From the NCBI GenBank assembly GCA_038030265.1, contig CM075941.1:56273952-56337951 (forward strand): a stretch of DNA of 64,000 nt, in the 5' to 3' direction. A model generated the notes under the pieces. That model did no database searches and had not been told where the DNA came from. It saw only the letters and a program-made list of their open reading frames with translations. Of this stretch, positions 36,060 through 47,223 are shown piece by piece; the stretch's first letter is position 1; the number at the start of each line of letters is the position of its first letter. A program made the translations under genes and the position numbers. The DNA is from Corythucha ciliata (Eukaryota > Arthropoda > Insecta > Hemiptera > Tingidae).

Positions 36060-37165
36060 TCCATAAGTTAAAAACCATGCAATTTTCCTACAGAACAATA
36101 CTTTTCTCAATAAAAATGGTAATTTTTCGTCGGGAAATCCAGGGGAAATTGACATAGTGGCTTTGAAACTGACAATCTCGACCCAGAACATGACAATTCA
36201 TGCAGAAAACTAGAAATCCGGCTCTAATCCGGAACATAAAACTGCAAATTTGGTCGTAAAACTCATACTTTTGCTCCAAAAACTGCATATCTGGATAAGA
36301 AACGGTTTCCAAGCCCAAAAAACTGGCACTTAGCAAACTGACTGTACTAGTGCACGACAACTAGAACACCGGGCTTTCTGTTCCCAAAACCCTCATTTAA
36401 GCAAACTTGGCCACAGGACTTGATTAATTGGGCTAAAAACTAGACACAATGAGGAAGTAACATAAAAACTAAAAATCGCTGGAAACATTTTTTTTCGAAA
36501 GAAAATGACTAAATATGACCATGAATTGAATATTAGTACGTAAATGATTGATTTCGATTTATAGCGAAATAATAAAACTTGCCAATTTTTTTTTTTTGTT
36601 GCCTTAAACGGCTGGTCTGTGACTCGTGACGTAGCTAAGGGGTTGTAACCCCTCCCAACCCTGCGCATCATAGCTGTTATCATGTATTGCCCCTTCTTGT
36701 CCATCCCATTCTCTTATGTCCTATTGTTTGATTTGTGGGAAGCTATTGTGAAGGTTACGCGAATGCTGTTATTACATCATCAGTCTATCTAGCCTATTTC
36801 AAATGGGTCCCACAACCCAATTGTTTTAAAAATTAATAAAAAAATATAGGGCCTGATTTTATATGAATAGATCGTGTTTTCATGAGTTTTGGTAACGAAG
36901 CTATCACGACAGCATGATTTTGAAAAATGTGTTACTTCCTCATTTTCACCTTGAAACACATTTCCGTCGTGAGCTACCAGTTTTACAGCCTCGATTTCTT
37001 ATATTTCGGTCCAAAACTTGTAATTTTTTACGCTGGAATGGACTCTTTGGATCAGAAACTGTATAATTCAGCCCAAGATACTCGGCTCTATAAATGACAA
37101 TTAGTCAATTAGTCATTTTATTGCTAGTGACAACAATTCGTAATTTGCCACCAAAAATTGAAATG
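36060..37165 (-). repeat. Diverged ~30-bp repeat, minor family
   Basis: Degenerate units of about 30 bp contain AAAACT(G)CA.AT.T...C..AAAA. Examples are TAAAACTGCAAATTTGGTCG, CAAAAACTGCATATCTGGAT and CAAAAAACTGGCACTTAGCA near 36235-36335. The family is much more AT-rich than the GCGAAATTGG type but has a similar period. Units become unrecognisable in the middle of the interval. Confidence 0.4.
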
Positions 37166-38610
37166 CAATTTCTATACATGGTGTTCATGAATTAGCTGGA
37201 TAGAAGAAAACCAGTTATGGGGCACACCATTTGCCATCGAAATTACTATTTGGAGTTTTTTGAAATTCCTCTTTGTTTACGAGAAATCACACATTTTATA
37301 ATTTTTTAATGAATTCCCTTTTTTCCCACTTAGATGCTTGCCATACCCTCATAAAATGGTTCTAGCCTAAAACTAATCAGTTCATTGGAAAGAGCACAAA
37401 ATTTCCTTTAAAATGTGTTCACTTTCGGGTGAAAATTACCTTCGTACCACACGTGAAAGCAGCCGATTTACCAAAGAAACTGGTTTGAAATCAGTGAAAA
37501 ACTTCCTTATTTTGTAAGCTTTCCAACGATGTGTAAAAGTTCAAACTTACAGTATTTTTCCGTTGAAATACATGTAAAAAATCTTAGTCAGAAAACGTGG
37601 AATTCAAGCATTTTGGCTTATTATTTCTCAATAATAAGTCTTTGTAATCGTATCGCAAAAAAATTTTTTGACCCCCCCTCAAAATTTGTAGTTTTACGTT
37701 CCAAAGTGCGTAGAATCCAAATCTGCAATAAAAAAAAAAATGTCCGTCCGCCGTCCGGGCCATATCTTGCCCTAGGATTGCTCGAAAAAACTCGTTCTTT
37801 CGCACATAGACTCCATTTGGGGTCTAGTTGGTCCTAACATCTGATCAGTTTGATCAAATAACTCCCTGGGGTTTTATGGGCCAAAAGCGGGTCCAAAATG
37901 GGGATTTTCAAAGGATATGGGATCATAGGGGTGTGGGGTGTCGATTTTCATGTAATTTCACGCCGGATTTGACTACATCCATGAATAATAAACCTATAAA
38001 CAGTCGAAATAATAAGGCATTGTTCGATAATTCGCAGCGTTTTTTCAGTACCATTATAACCGGAGGAACTATTGTTTTCTTATTTTATTTATTTTTTTGA
38101 CTTAATTATTTATCTTTCATCTTCAAGCTCGATTCGTGAACTCACCCCCCCCCCCTTTAACTAGAATAATTACGTAGGCACTCATATGAGTGGTGGTGGG
38201 GGTCTCTTTCGGATGGGAGAGGAACTCAAATTGTTGACTATGAATATGAAAATGAATAATTGAGTCCCAAATAAAATAAAAGAAGAAAAAATGTCTCCTT
38301 GTGTAATAAAATATTGTCGAAGAAATGCATGAATTTCACGTTTCCAGGCTGGGTTTTTCAAGTTTATTGCTCATATCTCAACGGAAAAATACAGTAACTA
38401 TGAAACTTTGTACATCATTGGAAAGCTTACAAAATAAGGAAGTTTTTCCACTGATTTCAAAATTTTTCTTCCCAATGGCGAAGAGGTGAAAATTGCGCCG
38501 GAAAAGTGTATGGAAATGTGAGTCACCGGTTTCTTTAGTAAATCGGCTGCTCTCACGCATGGTACGAAAATAATCATTGTAAAGGTTGTAGAAAGACGGG
38601 GTACAGTTGA

Positions 38611-39107
38611 TATAGTTATGAAGAAAAAGCCAAACACCCGTCGAAGTCTTCAATTATTTATTTTCGCCTACGTTTCGCTACGATGTGGGGGTGGGTTGAG
38701 GGAGGTTTTTTGTGGGCAGGTGTTTTCCTTGCTTCTTTTTCTTTTTTCTTTTGTTAACCTATTTTGTCATGGGGGGAGGGGGTTTTGATTGTTTCATTTA
38801 ATTGCGTAAATTGTGGGTTTTAAATTGTTTTAATTATCTAACAAGGCCTCTCATTTGTACATCGAGTGTGTTTAGAATGTGAGGCTTTTGTTTTTAACGA
38901 CCTGGAGCTTTTTAACATTTCGGACTATGGGTGAGACTTGTCTTGGACCATGTGGTTGGTTTCTCATATTTGTTATTTAAATTAGTAATTATGTATAATT
39001 TTTTACAATATTAAGAGCCCTGAGGATGCTAGGATCGTAGCGAAACGTAGGCAAAAATAAATAATTGAAGACTTCGACGGGTGTTTGGCTTTTTCTTCAT
39101 AACTATA
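38611..39107. mobile_element. Nested 497-bp element with 74-bp terminal inverted repeats
   Basis: Bases 38611-38684 are the reverse complement of 39034-39107 with about one mismatch. Both contain GAAGAAAAAGCCAAACACCC, GTCGAAGTCTTCAATTATTT and CGTAGCGAAACGTAGGC. The copy splits the right arm of the 37173-39380 element, and GTACGAAAATAAT occurs on both sides (38562-38574 and 39109-39121), consistent with target duplication or rearrangement at insertion. Inverted terminal copies plus the hammerhead-like core suggest a Penelope-like retroelement remnant, although a DNA MITE is not excluded. Confidence 0.7.
39018..39052 (+). ncRNA. Hammerhead-ribozyme-like core (candidate)
   Basis: The sequence CCCTGAGGATGCTAGGATCG followed by TAGCGAAACGTAGGC contains CTGAGGA (39020-39026), a 4-bp helix GCTA/TAGC with a 6-nt loop, and GAAA (39042-39045). 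This is the order of the CUGANGA-helix II-GAAA core of hammerhead ribozymes, which are known in Penelope-like elements. One extra T sits between CTGAGGA and the helix, and I did not identify helices I and III or the cleavage site. Activity is therefore unproven. Confidence 0.35.
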
Positions 39108-39378
39108 TGTACGAAAATAATTTTCACCCGAAAGAGGACACATTTTATAGGAAATTGTGTGCTCTTTCCAATGAGCTGATTAGTTTTGGGCTAATACCAT
39201 GTTATGAGCGTTTGGCAAGCATTTAAGTGGGGAAAAAAGAATTCGTGAAAAAATCATAAAATGTGTGATATCTCGGAAACAAGGCTGAATTTCCAAAAAC
39301 TTCGAATAGTAATTTCAATGTTGCAATTTGCCGCATAACTGGTTTTCTTCTGTCCAGCTAATTCATGAACACCCTGTA

Positions 39379-39984
39379 TACAGGGTGGATCGAATTCCTC
39401 TTGCCTTCTCCATGGTATGTTATCCTGTTCTCACTTACTGCCGATCTCCCTGCACCCTTCACGAATACCGAATAGACAATGGTCCATGTTCCGTTGAAAC
39501 ACGGTTTTTGTGCATTCCCGTGACGTTTTCGAGAGAAACGTCAGTGATAACATGAAATGTGAACACGCCAAAAGGAAGCTTAGAAGACGGGGAAGTTTTT
39601 GTGATGCATCGAAAATCTGTTGACGAAGCCGTTTGGGGACAGCGACTTTTCGTAAAACGGACAAATTTTGGAGGCCACGTAAATTTATGGAAAAAACGCC
39701 AGATTTCTGGGTGTTGACGATTATTTCAAGCAATAAAATGACTTCTATCCTAAAGGAAATGTTCCGTAGTTTCTGAAAACGGCATCACGTTTTGGATTTG
39801 GTGCGATATAAGCCGAGAAATTGCGGATTTTTTGAAGCAAGCATTGGTTACTTTTTTAAACACAAAAAAAATCATAACTCCGGAACGGATCGACGCAGGA
39901 CACTTCCAAAGGTACCATTTCACTCCACTTTTAACGTAGTTTTACCCAACAATTTTTGTCGCACTTATACGGATCCACCCTGTA
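39379..39984. mobile_element. Abutting ~606-bp element, TIR TACAGGGTGGATC
   Basis: It starts TACAGGGTGGATCGAATTCC immediately where the previous element ends and finishes with CGGATCCACCCTGTA. The terminal CACCCTGTA is shared with the neighbouring element, so both may be mobilised by related transposases. The interior contains a 100-codon minus-strand frame at 39431-39733 with no domain I recognise. Confidence 0.65.
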
Positions 39985-41033
39985 TGTATAATCCAGTCAA
40001 TAAATTGCTCAAAAGGGGTGTAGCTCCGGTGAGCGGTATCGGAGCGGACTGAAGTGAACATTCAAAAAGTCCTCTTGCCTAGGGGTTGGCAACAGGTGGA
40101 GGGGGTCAAAGAAGGTCCCATTTTTAGGGTTTTCGCCTCTACCTCGAAAACAATCGGTCTTACCGAAATCGTCACTATGTACTTGAATAAATAAGACACA
40201 ATTCTCTACAACTTTGATCTCATGCGTTTTATAGAATTTCCCAACCGTTCCGGACATATACCCTCCGGAAAAGTGGCAATTTTCAAAAAAAATTATTTAG
40301 TCCTGGAGCCAGCCCCGAAAAGGTGCATGCATTTTGTCACAGGTTTTGAAGATCGTAACTCATGGCTCATGGTCCATTGAGTGAGAAAATAACGTCTGCC
40401 ATGCCAAAGCGGTTGCTTTCAAAATGGCGGCGATTTTGATGATACACATTTTTCCCACATTTTTGGTACTTGGTTGAAAAAATGAGAGGGGATGATTGTA
40501 CACCAAAATGCAACAGAAAATCTTCCATGACCCTGGGTCCGACTTCGAGGGTGGAAAAACGACAGTTTCCAAAGCGAACAATAGCGGCACGAACCATCGG
40601 CATTTGACCTGTGAAAAATGTGAGGTGCTTCTCCCGTTTGATGACTTTCCCTAAGCGACGCCAAGCTTCCTTTGTTTGTGCACTGTCAAAATTAAGGGCA
40701 AAACTTCAAAAACTCACCATCTCCTCTAAGCAGGAACTCAGGAAGAACAACATCTTGAAGGAGAAGCCATCAACAGGGGCGCGGAAAGTTAACTGAACTG
40801 CTGAATGATCGTGCTTCTAACTACTCATTCCGACGATTGATAACAAAAAAAGGCCCCTATAGAGAAATTACTTTTCTGAACTAAATAGCAGTGATTCATT
40901 GAAAGGGAACCCAATAGCTTCCAGCAGCAAAAAAGTGGAAATGATGACACCCTCACTCCCTCTCTACGAATACGAAACAACTAAGAAGAAGAACTAACGT
41001 TTTCCTTTCCGCTACCTTCATCACAAACTACGG

Positions 41034-41255
41034 ATGGCGGTGGGTGGTACACAAAACAACGCGCCGTCCTGCCAGCTCTCGCCTACGCGTTGCAATCGTG
41101 CGCATTTTGTTTTTCAAGTCCCCTCAGCCACCATCTTTTCTGCTGGGCCAACAATCCTCGCCGCTGGAGCTTGTTTCTCTCATCACTCATTCACTTTTCA
41201 CTCCACTGTCAATCCCATCGCGGCCCTCGCGCTTTTCTCGCAGAAAATTGCATGA
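41034..41255 (+). CDS. Possible ORF in GC-richer island (weak)
   Basis: An ATG in the context CGGATGGCGG opens 73 codons, starting MAVGGTQNNAPSCQLSPTRC. Two other plus frames are also open over part of the same bases, which points to base composition and not to coding selection. The island may be a promoter or 5' untranslated region of a plus-strand gene that also uses the 42445-42525 exon. No family is recognised. Confidence 0.15.
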   Translation: MAVGGTQNNAPSCQLSPTRCNRAHFVFQVPSATIFSAGPTILAAGACFSHHSFTFHSTVNPIAALALFSQKIA

Positions 41256-42444
41256 TATTACGGGTTTCGAGGCTGGGGAGCGATCTTTTTAATCGTACGA
41301 ACAAAACCCTCGCGAGGATCCTCCCCACGGACCCACGATACACCGTGGCATGAATTGTAGCACAAAAAAATAGTTTTGTTCTCTTTAAAGTACGGCGCAA
41401 ACCCCAAAAAAGTCGACAAAATTATATTAATATTGACTGACTCACCGACAGGAGAAAGCAAGAGACATGAAATCTTCAAGTCTGGAAATCACACACACAC
41501 TACATCCGACGCGCCGCGAGGAACAACTAAGCACTAACCTGGACCTGGATTAACAGAGGAAGGGGCACTTCTCCAACGTTATTCACCCCACCCCTCTCAA
41601 AAAGTAACAATTTTGGCCGGCTGTTCTCCAATACGGCGAATGAGTTATGACATGTTGAAGCCTATTAATCGTACAAAGTGATCCCAAAATTCATTTTCGA
41701 AGCTCGGTTATATGTAACTCACACGCTAAAATTAATAGAACTCATTGCGGCGAGAATCAAAATTTGGCTTGGGTGGGGAAGCCAATGGGGTCCGTGTCCG
41801 TGATATGCCATCGTATGACTGGGTAGGAAGGGGTGGTGCTCCCCCCTGCCCCCTTTCCATTTCATTAGACGGCTTGGCGGTGGTTGACCTGCAAGTGCAA
41901 CGAATTTTTTTGTTTTTTTCTAACCCTCTCTTTTCACACCTCCGCCATTAAACAGCATAAGCCACTCTGTCTGCCGTCTGTCCTCTATGAGACTCAGTTT
42001 TCCCTATTACTTTTTTGTGTTTTGATTTTTAAATTTATGCGGGTCAATCGAGTGAAATTTTTTAAATTGTGCGAATACAAATCCGAAATCTCTCCCCAGC
42101 GCGTATTTTTTTCAACTTGTGTCGGTTTGAAAGATCCGGGCTTCAAAGGACGCCTCACTTCAACGGTACAGGTAGGTAGTCGTTATTTTGTTTCGCATTG
42201 ATTTTCAGCATTTGGTGAAAGAAAAAACTACTTTTCCAGCCCTACGATTGCTAGAAATAATTTTGATCAATAATTTTGCTCTGACGGAGTGATATTGGTG
42301 ATAACAAAAATTTGAAGGTGATGAGAGGGCGAGGGAATAGGACGCCCTAGTCTGAGTGGTCTCGTCCCGCCAGGGCAGCTCCTCTAGCTTCCTACTCGGG
42401 AGAGATAAAAAAGCTCGACATTTTCTTTGTCTTCCCCTTTACAG

Positions 42445-42525
42445 CGTTACCACCGGCGCGCGGCCATGTTGTGCCCGTGTCTGTCTCTGCCGACTGCCTT
42501 CGTGTTTAGGTGTGTTTGTCGTTCG
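42445..42525 (+). CDS. Candidate first exon, plus strand (weak)
   Basis: A pyrimidine-rich acceptor (CTTCCCCTTTACAG) is followed 81 bp later by a consensus donor (TTCG|GTAAGT). Between them the GC content is high, and GCCATG at 42466 opens 20 codons in phase 0 up to the donor, beginning MLCPCLSLPTAFVFRCVCRS. This is the best-formed exon pair on the plus strand, but no partner exon was found. It may be a 5' UTR exon. Confidence 0.25.
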
Positions 42526-43239
42526 GTAAGTTGAATCAGATTAGGATCAACGTCACACTTCACAAAATAATTATTAATATTATGATGTCAGTATAATCAT
42601 AAAAATCAACTTTTTGGGGATGGCCTATTCCGGTTACTAATTTTTCTACCGCAACTCACCACTCATCAGCTCAAACGACCATACACAATCTCTTCCTTGT
42701 TGTTGGGTAAATAAACAGCACATTGACCTCTAAACTCTAAAAACGCCTGTTATTCGTGGTTATTGTCACTCAGATCGGGGTTCCTTCGGCTTGAAAATAA
42801 GGTACAAAAATGCCTATTCCCCACAAATAACTGAAAAGGCTCAAAAAACGGGGATTTGCATTAAGTGGCGCAAAAGCATGGGTGGATCTAAGGGGGGGGG
42901 GGCCTTAGGGACTTAGACCCCCTGGTCCTCGGAGCGGTGATTTGTTTCAAGTGTGTCCTACGCGGTTTAAGACCCCCAAGTTTCTTAAGCCGGATTTCCA
43001 CTAAGGAAACAATTTTGAGAAACATTTTAAAAATGATGTGTTTCAAGTTTCGCAAACGAGTTTCAGTTTTTTGAAACTTCAAGTTTTCACTTGAGCAACT
43101 TTTTTTGGTGTTCAAAATGATGTTTTGTCTCATGGTGTTTCCACTAAGGGAACAGTTTCAAGTATCATTTTACCAGTACATAGTCTCATCCCTAGTACTC
43201 GAAATAACGTCCCACGAAGACCTTCTTGTTCTTCCAGAA

Positions 43240-43370
43240 AACCGAATTTCACGGGTTTGGCTCTCTCTAAGTATCAATTACGCTTTGGTGCTTTCAAAGT
43301 TCAAATTTCATGTCTTTATCTCTTTCAATCCCAATTTAACGGTTTTCCCTCCCATCGTTTCACGGGGTTG
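43240..43370 (+). repeat. Short 31-bp minisatellite array, plus orientation
   Basis: About four units, starting with CGAATTTCACGGGTTTGGCT followed by CTCTCTAAGTATC, then CAATTACGCTTTGGTGCTTT and CAAATTTCATGTCTTTATCT, at 31-32-bp spacing. It ends exactly where the element at 43371 begins. Confidence 0.65.
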
Positions 43371-44284
43371 TAGTCCAGTCAATTGGTGCTCTGGAAAGCC
43401 TGTTTCAGGACAAACGTATAGACGTTTTTTTCTCAACGGATTTATATGTTTTTGGGGATGCTGAATCCGAATCTGAACTTTGCCAACAAAAAATCAGTCG
43501 GCTTCACGCCGAAAATCGCAAAAAAAACTGGAAATTTTCTGACTTTTTCTACTCAATTGATTATATTTCTGGAACTATGTACTTTTCGATGATGGCGCTC
43601 CTTCGCATTTTTGAAATTGACTAAATTTGTGACAATTTAAGCCGAATTGTATCTCCACACGACCAATAGTTCCTGAGATATGAACCCTCAAAAATTGACG
43701 AGTGCTTGGGAAACCCAGTTTCTCGTCCGAAGTATCGTGAGAGTCTGGGTGCGTGTGCACACAAAGCGAGTCATTTTAATACTCCCAGACGCTTTTGAGC
43801 TATCTATTAGGATAGGTAGTACGTAATTTATTCATTATTTCTTGACACAGTCTCATATTTTTCAGTATAACTGAAAAATCTCTCCTTCCAGCTGTATTTA
43901 GGGTAATTTTGGTGACATACTCTAAAAGAGCACAATTTTTTTAATTATGCAACGCTCGCGTCCAACGGAAGAAACTTTCACCAGCCTTCTCAAAGGAGGT
44001 TGGAAGTTGCGTGAAATAGTGTTCTTTATATTTTCGCAAAACAATCCATCGAAAATTTTTTGAGATATGTTCGTAACCCAAGGTTCCCAGTTTGGCTAAA
44101 CGTTCTCAAGATGGGTGCGTTTATAATCCCCCTCTACCACCAATTGCGATTTTCGGCGTGAAGCCGACCGCTTTTTTATTGGGAAAGTTCAGATTCGGAT
44201 TCAGCACCCGAAGAAACATTTAGATCCGTTGATGAAACTACTTCTATACGTTTGTCCCAGCCAAATCCCCAATTGACTGGACTA
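43371..44284. mobile_element. 914-bp element, TIR TAGTCCAGTCAATT
   Basis: The ends are TAGTCCAGTCAATTGG and CCAATTGACTGGACTA. The inverted similarity continues inward for about 150 bp, with indels: GACAAACGTATAGA against TCTATACGTTTGTCC, GCTGAATCCGAATCTGAACT and its mirror, and CGGCTTCACGCCGAAAATCG and its mirror. The internal sequence has no open frame of note. It is inserted at the edge of a minisatellite array and is probably a non-autonomous DNA transposon. Confidence 0.75.
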
Positions 44285-44319
44285 TTGACACTTTCCCTGA
44301 GCCAAACTTCTGAATGGTC

Positions 44320-44640
44320 GATTTTTCTTAATTTTAGCCATGAATCATCCTTAATTTAAGTCGTGGATTTTCACGAACACAAGAGCTTCCCCCCCCCCCC
44401 AAATTTGGCCTGGAAGTTGCATCAGTAACGACGAATAGACGCAATTTCTCAATTTTAGCCAAGAATGTGCGCTTTTTGTAAATTGTAGCCAAGAATATCA
44501 GAATTTTTTTCAAAGCTTTTAGCCGCGTAATTGCCCCCACGAACAGCAAATGAGCGTGTCTTCTCAATTTTAGCCGCCTAAGAACGTACAGAAACTGGGA
44601 ATTAGAGTGTTTTCTCAATTTTAGGCGTATAGTAAGGCCC
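44320..44640 (-). repeat. Repeat array with core TTCTCAATTTTAGCC
   Basis: At least five units carry (T)TCTTAATTTTAGCC, TCTCAATTTTAGCC or close variants, near 44328, 44448, 44562 and 44616, with more diverged copies between. It is interrupted by poly(C) near 44391. The period is not clean but is compatible with multiples of about 28-31 bp. Confidence 0.5.
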
Positions 44641-44879
44641 GTAAAGCTTGCTCGCAAAAAATAACTGCGCACAAGTACCTCGATTGGCTACTATCTTTGG
44701 CCAATCGCGTGAGGGGGCTATATAAAAACGACAATGCACAAATACGTGCCATTTTCGGCAGCGCCAACGACCCCTAGTAGTATGGAGGCGTTTTTGGCTG
44801 GGGCTGATGAAAATGGACCTGAAAATCGCCCACTTAAAGCCCTAGTGTGCTAGGCAGTGGATGGTGTGCTAGGCAAAAA

Positions 44880-45640
44880 TGGCCAAATTTATAATTGGAT
44901 GGAGCCGCGTATTGCAAGATAGCAAAGAAAATTGTTATTTCCCAATATTCAGCCAGGAAACTTCAATTTCGCGGATATTTAGCTTCCAAATGTTGGGGCT
45001 AACTTCAGACTTGAAGCGCTTTTGTGGGTGGCTAAACCGGGTTCCACAATCACTAAAAAGAGGCAAGAAACTTGCGATTCACGAATGTAAAGACCAAAAG
45101 CTAGAAATTCGCGAATGCTCAGCCCCGAAACTTAAATTTTGGGAAAATAAAGACCAGTAAATTGCAATTTTGCCTAAGTAAAGACCGAAAACTTGCAAAT
45201 TCCCGAATATTCAACTAGTAAACTTTTAATTTCGCTCAAACATGCACACTGACGAATACTCAACTCTAAATGTCACAGTTTTATGGCTATTCGTCATGCC
45301 CAGACATGCGGCCGGCTGGACCAGTGTCCGCGCCTACTAAAAGAAAGGCCCAGAAAATTGCTATTTTGCGGAAAAATATAGCCTAAAAACTTGCAATTTT
45401 GCTAAAACTAAGACGAGAAACATCCATTTTCGCGAATACTTACAATTTAGTTCCAAAAACTCAAATTCGCAATTTCAACCTGAAACTTTAAGTTCCCGAA
45501 TATTCAGGGGTAATTATTCAGCTCCCAAATGTTGCAATTTTGCGACTAACATCAGCTATCGAATATTTTTCGCAAGTTTCAGGTGTTTACTTTCGCGAAA
45601 TTACCAGTTTCTGGTATTTAATTTCGCAAAATTGAGTTTC
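44880..45640 (-). repeat. 31-bp repeat, second family
   Basis: Units follow the pattern (G)(A)CC.GAAACTTGCAATTTCG, then CGAATATTCA. The best run is 45065-45225, where four consecutive units keep a spacing of 30-31 bp. The core CAATTTCGCG is shared with the first family and the rest differs, so the two probably have a common origin or spread by the same mechanism. Confidence 0.65.
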
Positions 45641-45949
45641 GGAGCCTTGCTGTTCCTTTTCTCTCTCACTAAAGCCACGGCAAAACAATTTTTTTTCAAT
45701 TGTTTTGTTCACCGGGAGCGGCGGGGGTAATTATCACTGATTCATGGAAAAGGACTAAACCGTTAAACACAGAAAGTAGGGGAAATATGAATTTTTGTTG
45801 CCACAAACACATTATTTCGCCAAATAATGTGAGTTCTTCGGGGCTAAATCGCCGTTATAGAGCCAATAGGAAATAGGCAATAAATGATAAATTATTGGAC
45901 CACGCCAAGCACGTATTGCAACGTAGGTGCAACGTAAACGGTTCTGCAA

Positions 45950-46850
45950 AAAACCAAGCTTTCTGAGCTTTTGGTAAAAATTTGACTTTTTTTCGTCTTA
46001 CTTATTTGCCAAATTGTCAGTGTGATGGTAGAGTATTCAGTTTCTTGGGCTGAATCGCAAAGTTTCTGGGCCAAAGAGATAGTCCAACGTCAAAATTAGA
46101 CGTTTTTGTCCGAAAAACAAAACATTGTGGCTATGAAAGTGTGTTTCCAAGTGGGAATTGTCAAGTTTTTCATTCAAATAATTAATTCCTGGGGCTAAAA
46201 GTTGCTTGTGTAGTGGGTAGTGGGACGAGAAAACCCCAAAAATGTTGTTCCAATTTCCATGCTGAATTTGCAGTCAGTTTGCGTCGCCCAAGTTACTGTG
46301 GTTTTTGACCTGGTAAACCGTTTCTTTGTGTCACGGGGATGTATACCAAGTTTCACGGTCAGATATGCGTCTTTTGGAATAAAATTATAAGTTTTCCTGC
46401 CAAATTTGCGGCTTCTGATCTGAAATACACGTTTACAGCCAAGCCAATTAGATTCAGGGATCCCGATTTCCAGTTTTCGGCTTGAATAGTTAGGTCCCGG
46501 TTCGAAATTGTCAGTCCTAGGCCACTGTGTCAGTTTATAATATGGTAAAGAAGCCGTGTCCTCTTGATTACCAGTACAAAAATGACAATTTTTGTATCGA
46601 AAAGTATGTCCCGGTTTGGGGTTTTGTGTCTTTTGAGCGTGTTTTGTAGTTCGAGCTTTTTTGTTGTTGAAGCTTTTTTAACGGAATTTGAGGTCTTTTG
46701 TGGTAAGAGGTTTCGTGATTGGGCCCTTTAAGGCTGATGATTTTTGTGATTAGAGCTTTTTCTGGTTGGTATGGCGGGGAGTTTCTTGTGGTTAGAGCTT
46801 TTTGTGATTCGAGGTTATTGTGGTTAGTGCTTCGAGGTTGGTGTTTTTGT
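45950..46850. repeat. Diverged T/G-rich ~30-bp repeats
   Basis: Variants of (T)TTGTG(A)TTAGAGCTTTTT recur at 46625-46845, for example at about 46743, 46783 and 46806. Before that, GGGCTAAA(A)GTT- and GCCAAA-containing units recur less regularly. This looks like a further diverged member of the same class of short-period arrays. Confidence 0.4.
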
Positions 46851-47223
46851 GTCGAGCCACTTGCCAAATTGTGCAAGTCCAAATTAATTGTGTGTATGGG
46901 GGAGGGGGCTAATCATTTAAAAAAACACAGATTTTCTACTAAATACTGCTACAAAGCACCAGAAAGTGAATTTCTGCCCTTTCGATTTCGGGCCGGGAAC
47001 TTTGAATTTTACCCTTTTGGCTGAATAGTCACGCAAAAAAGTGGAAATTGCTATGCGATTTTGTAGAACTTGCCAAAATGCCTGCAAGTTAAGAGCCCGA
47101 AACCACGCGTGCGGGACAGCATTCCCAGGCTCATCGAAAGATGCCCTGGACGCCCTAATCTGGATCGCAAAGCTGAATTTGAATGTGTGCCCGCTTTCGT
47201 TAATTACACAAGATTTTACTGAC

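Larger units (their letters stand above)
37173..39380. mobile_element. Element with ~400-bp inverted arms, termini CACC(C)TGTATA
   Basis: The left end TATACATGGTGTTCATGAAT mirrors the right end ATTCATGAACACCCTGTATA. The inverted similarity runs through 37173-37448 against 39109-39380 and through 37450-37575 against 38385-38565. The right arm is interrupted by the insertion described at 38611-39107. The central 37576-38384 holds no recognisable protein. It is probably a non-autonomous DNA element or a long foldback unit. Confidence 0.75.
39985..43235. other. Mostly unassigned; GC-richer island near 41000-41300
   Basis: The interval begins with ATCCAGTCAATAAATTGCTC, which resembles the TAGTCCAGTCAATT end at 43371. 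It could be a broken related element. Around 41030-41350 base composition rises and several frames are open at once. A candidate exon at 42445-42525 is listed separately. A poly(G) run lies at about 42891-42902. Confidence 0.35.
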
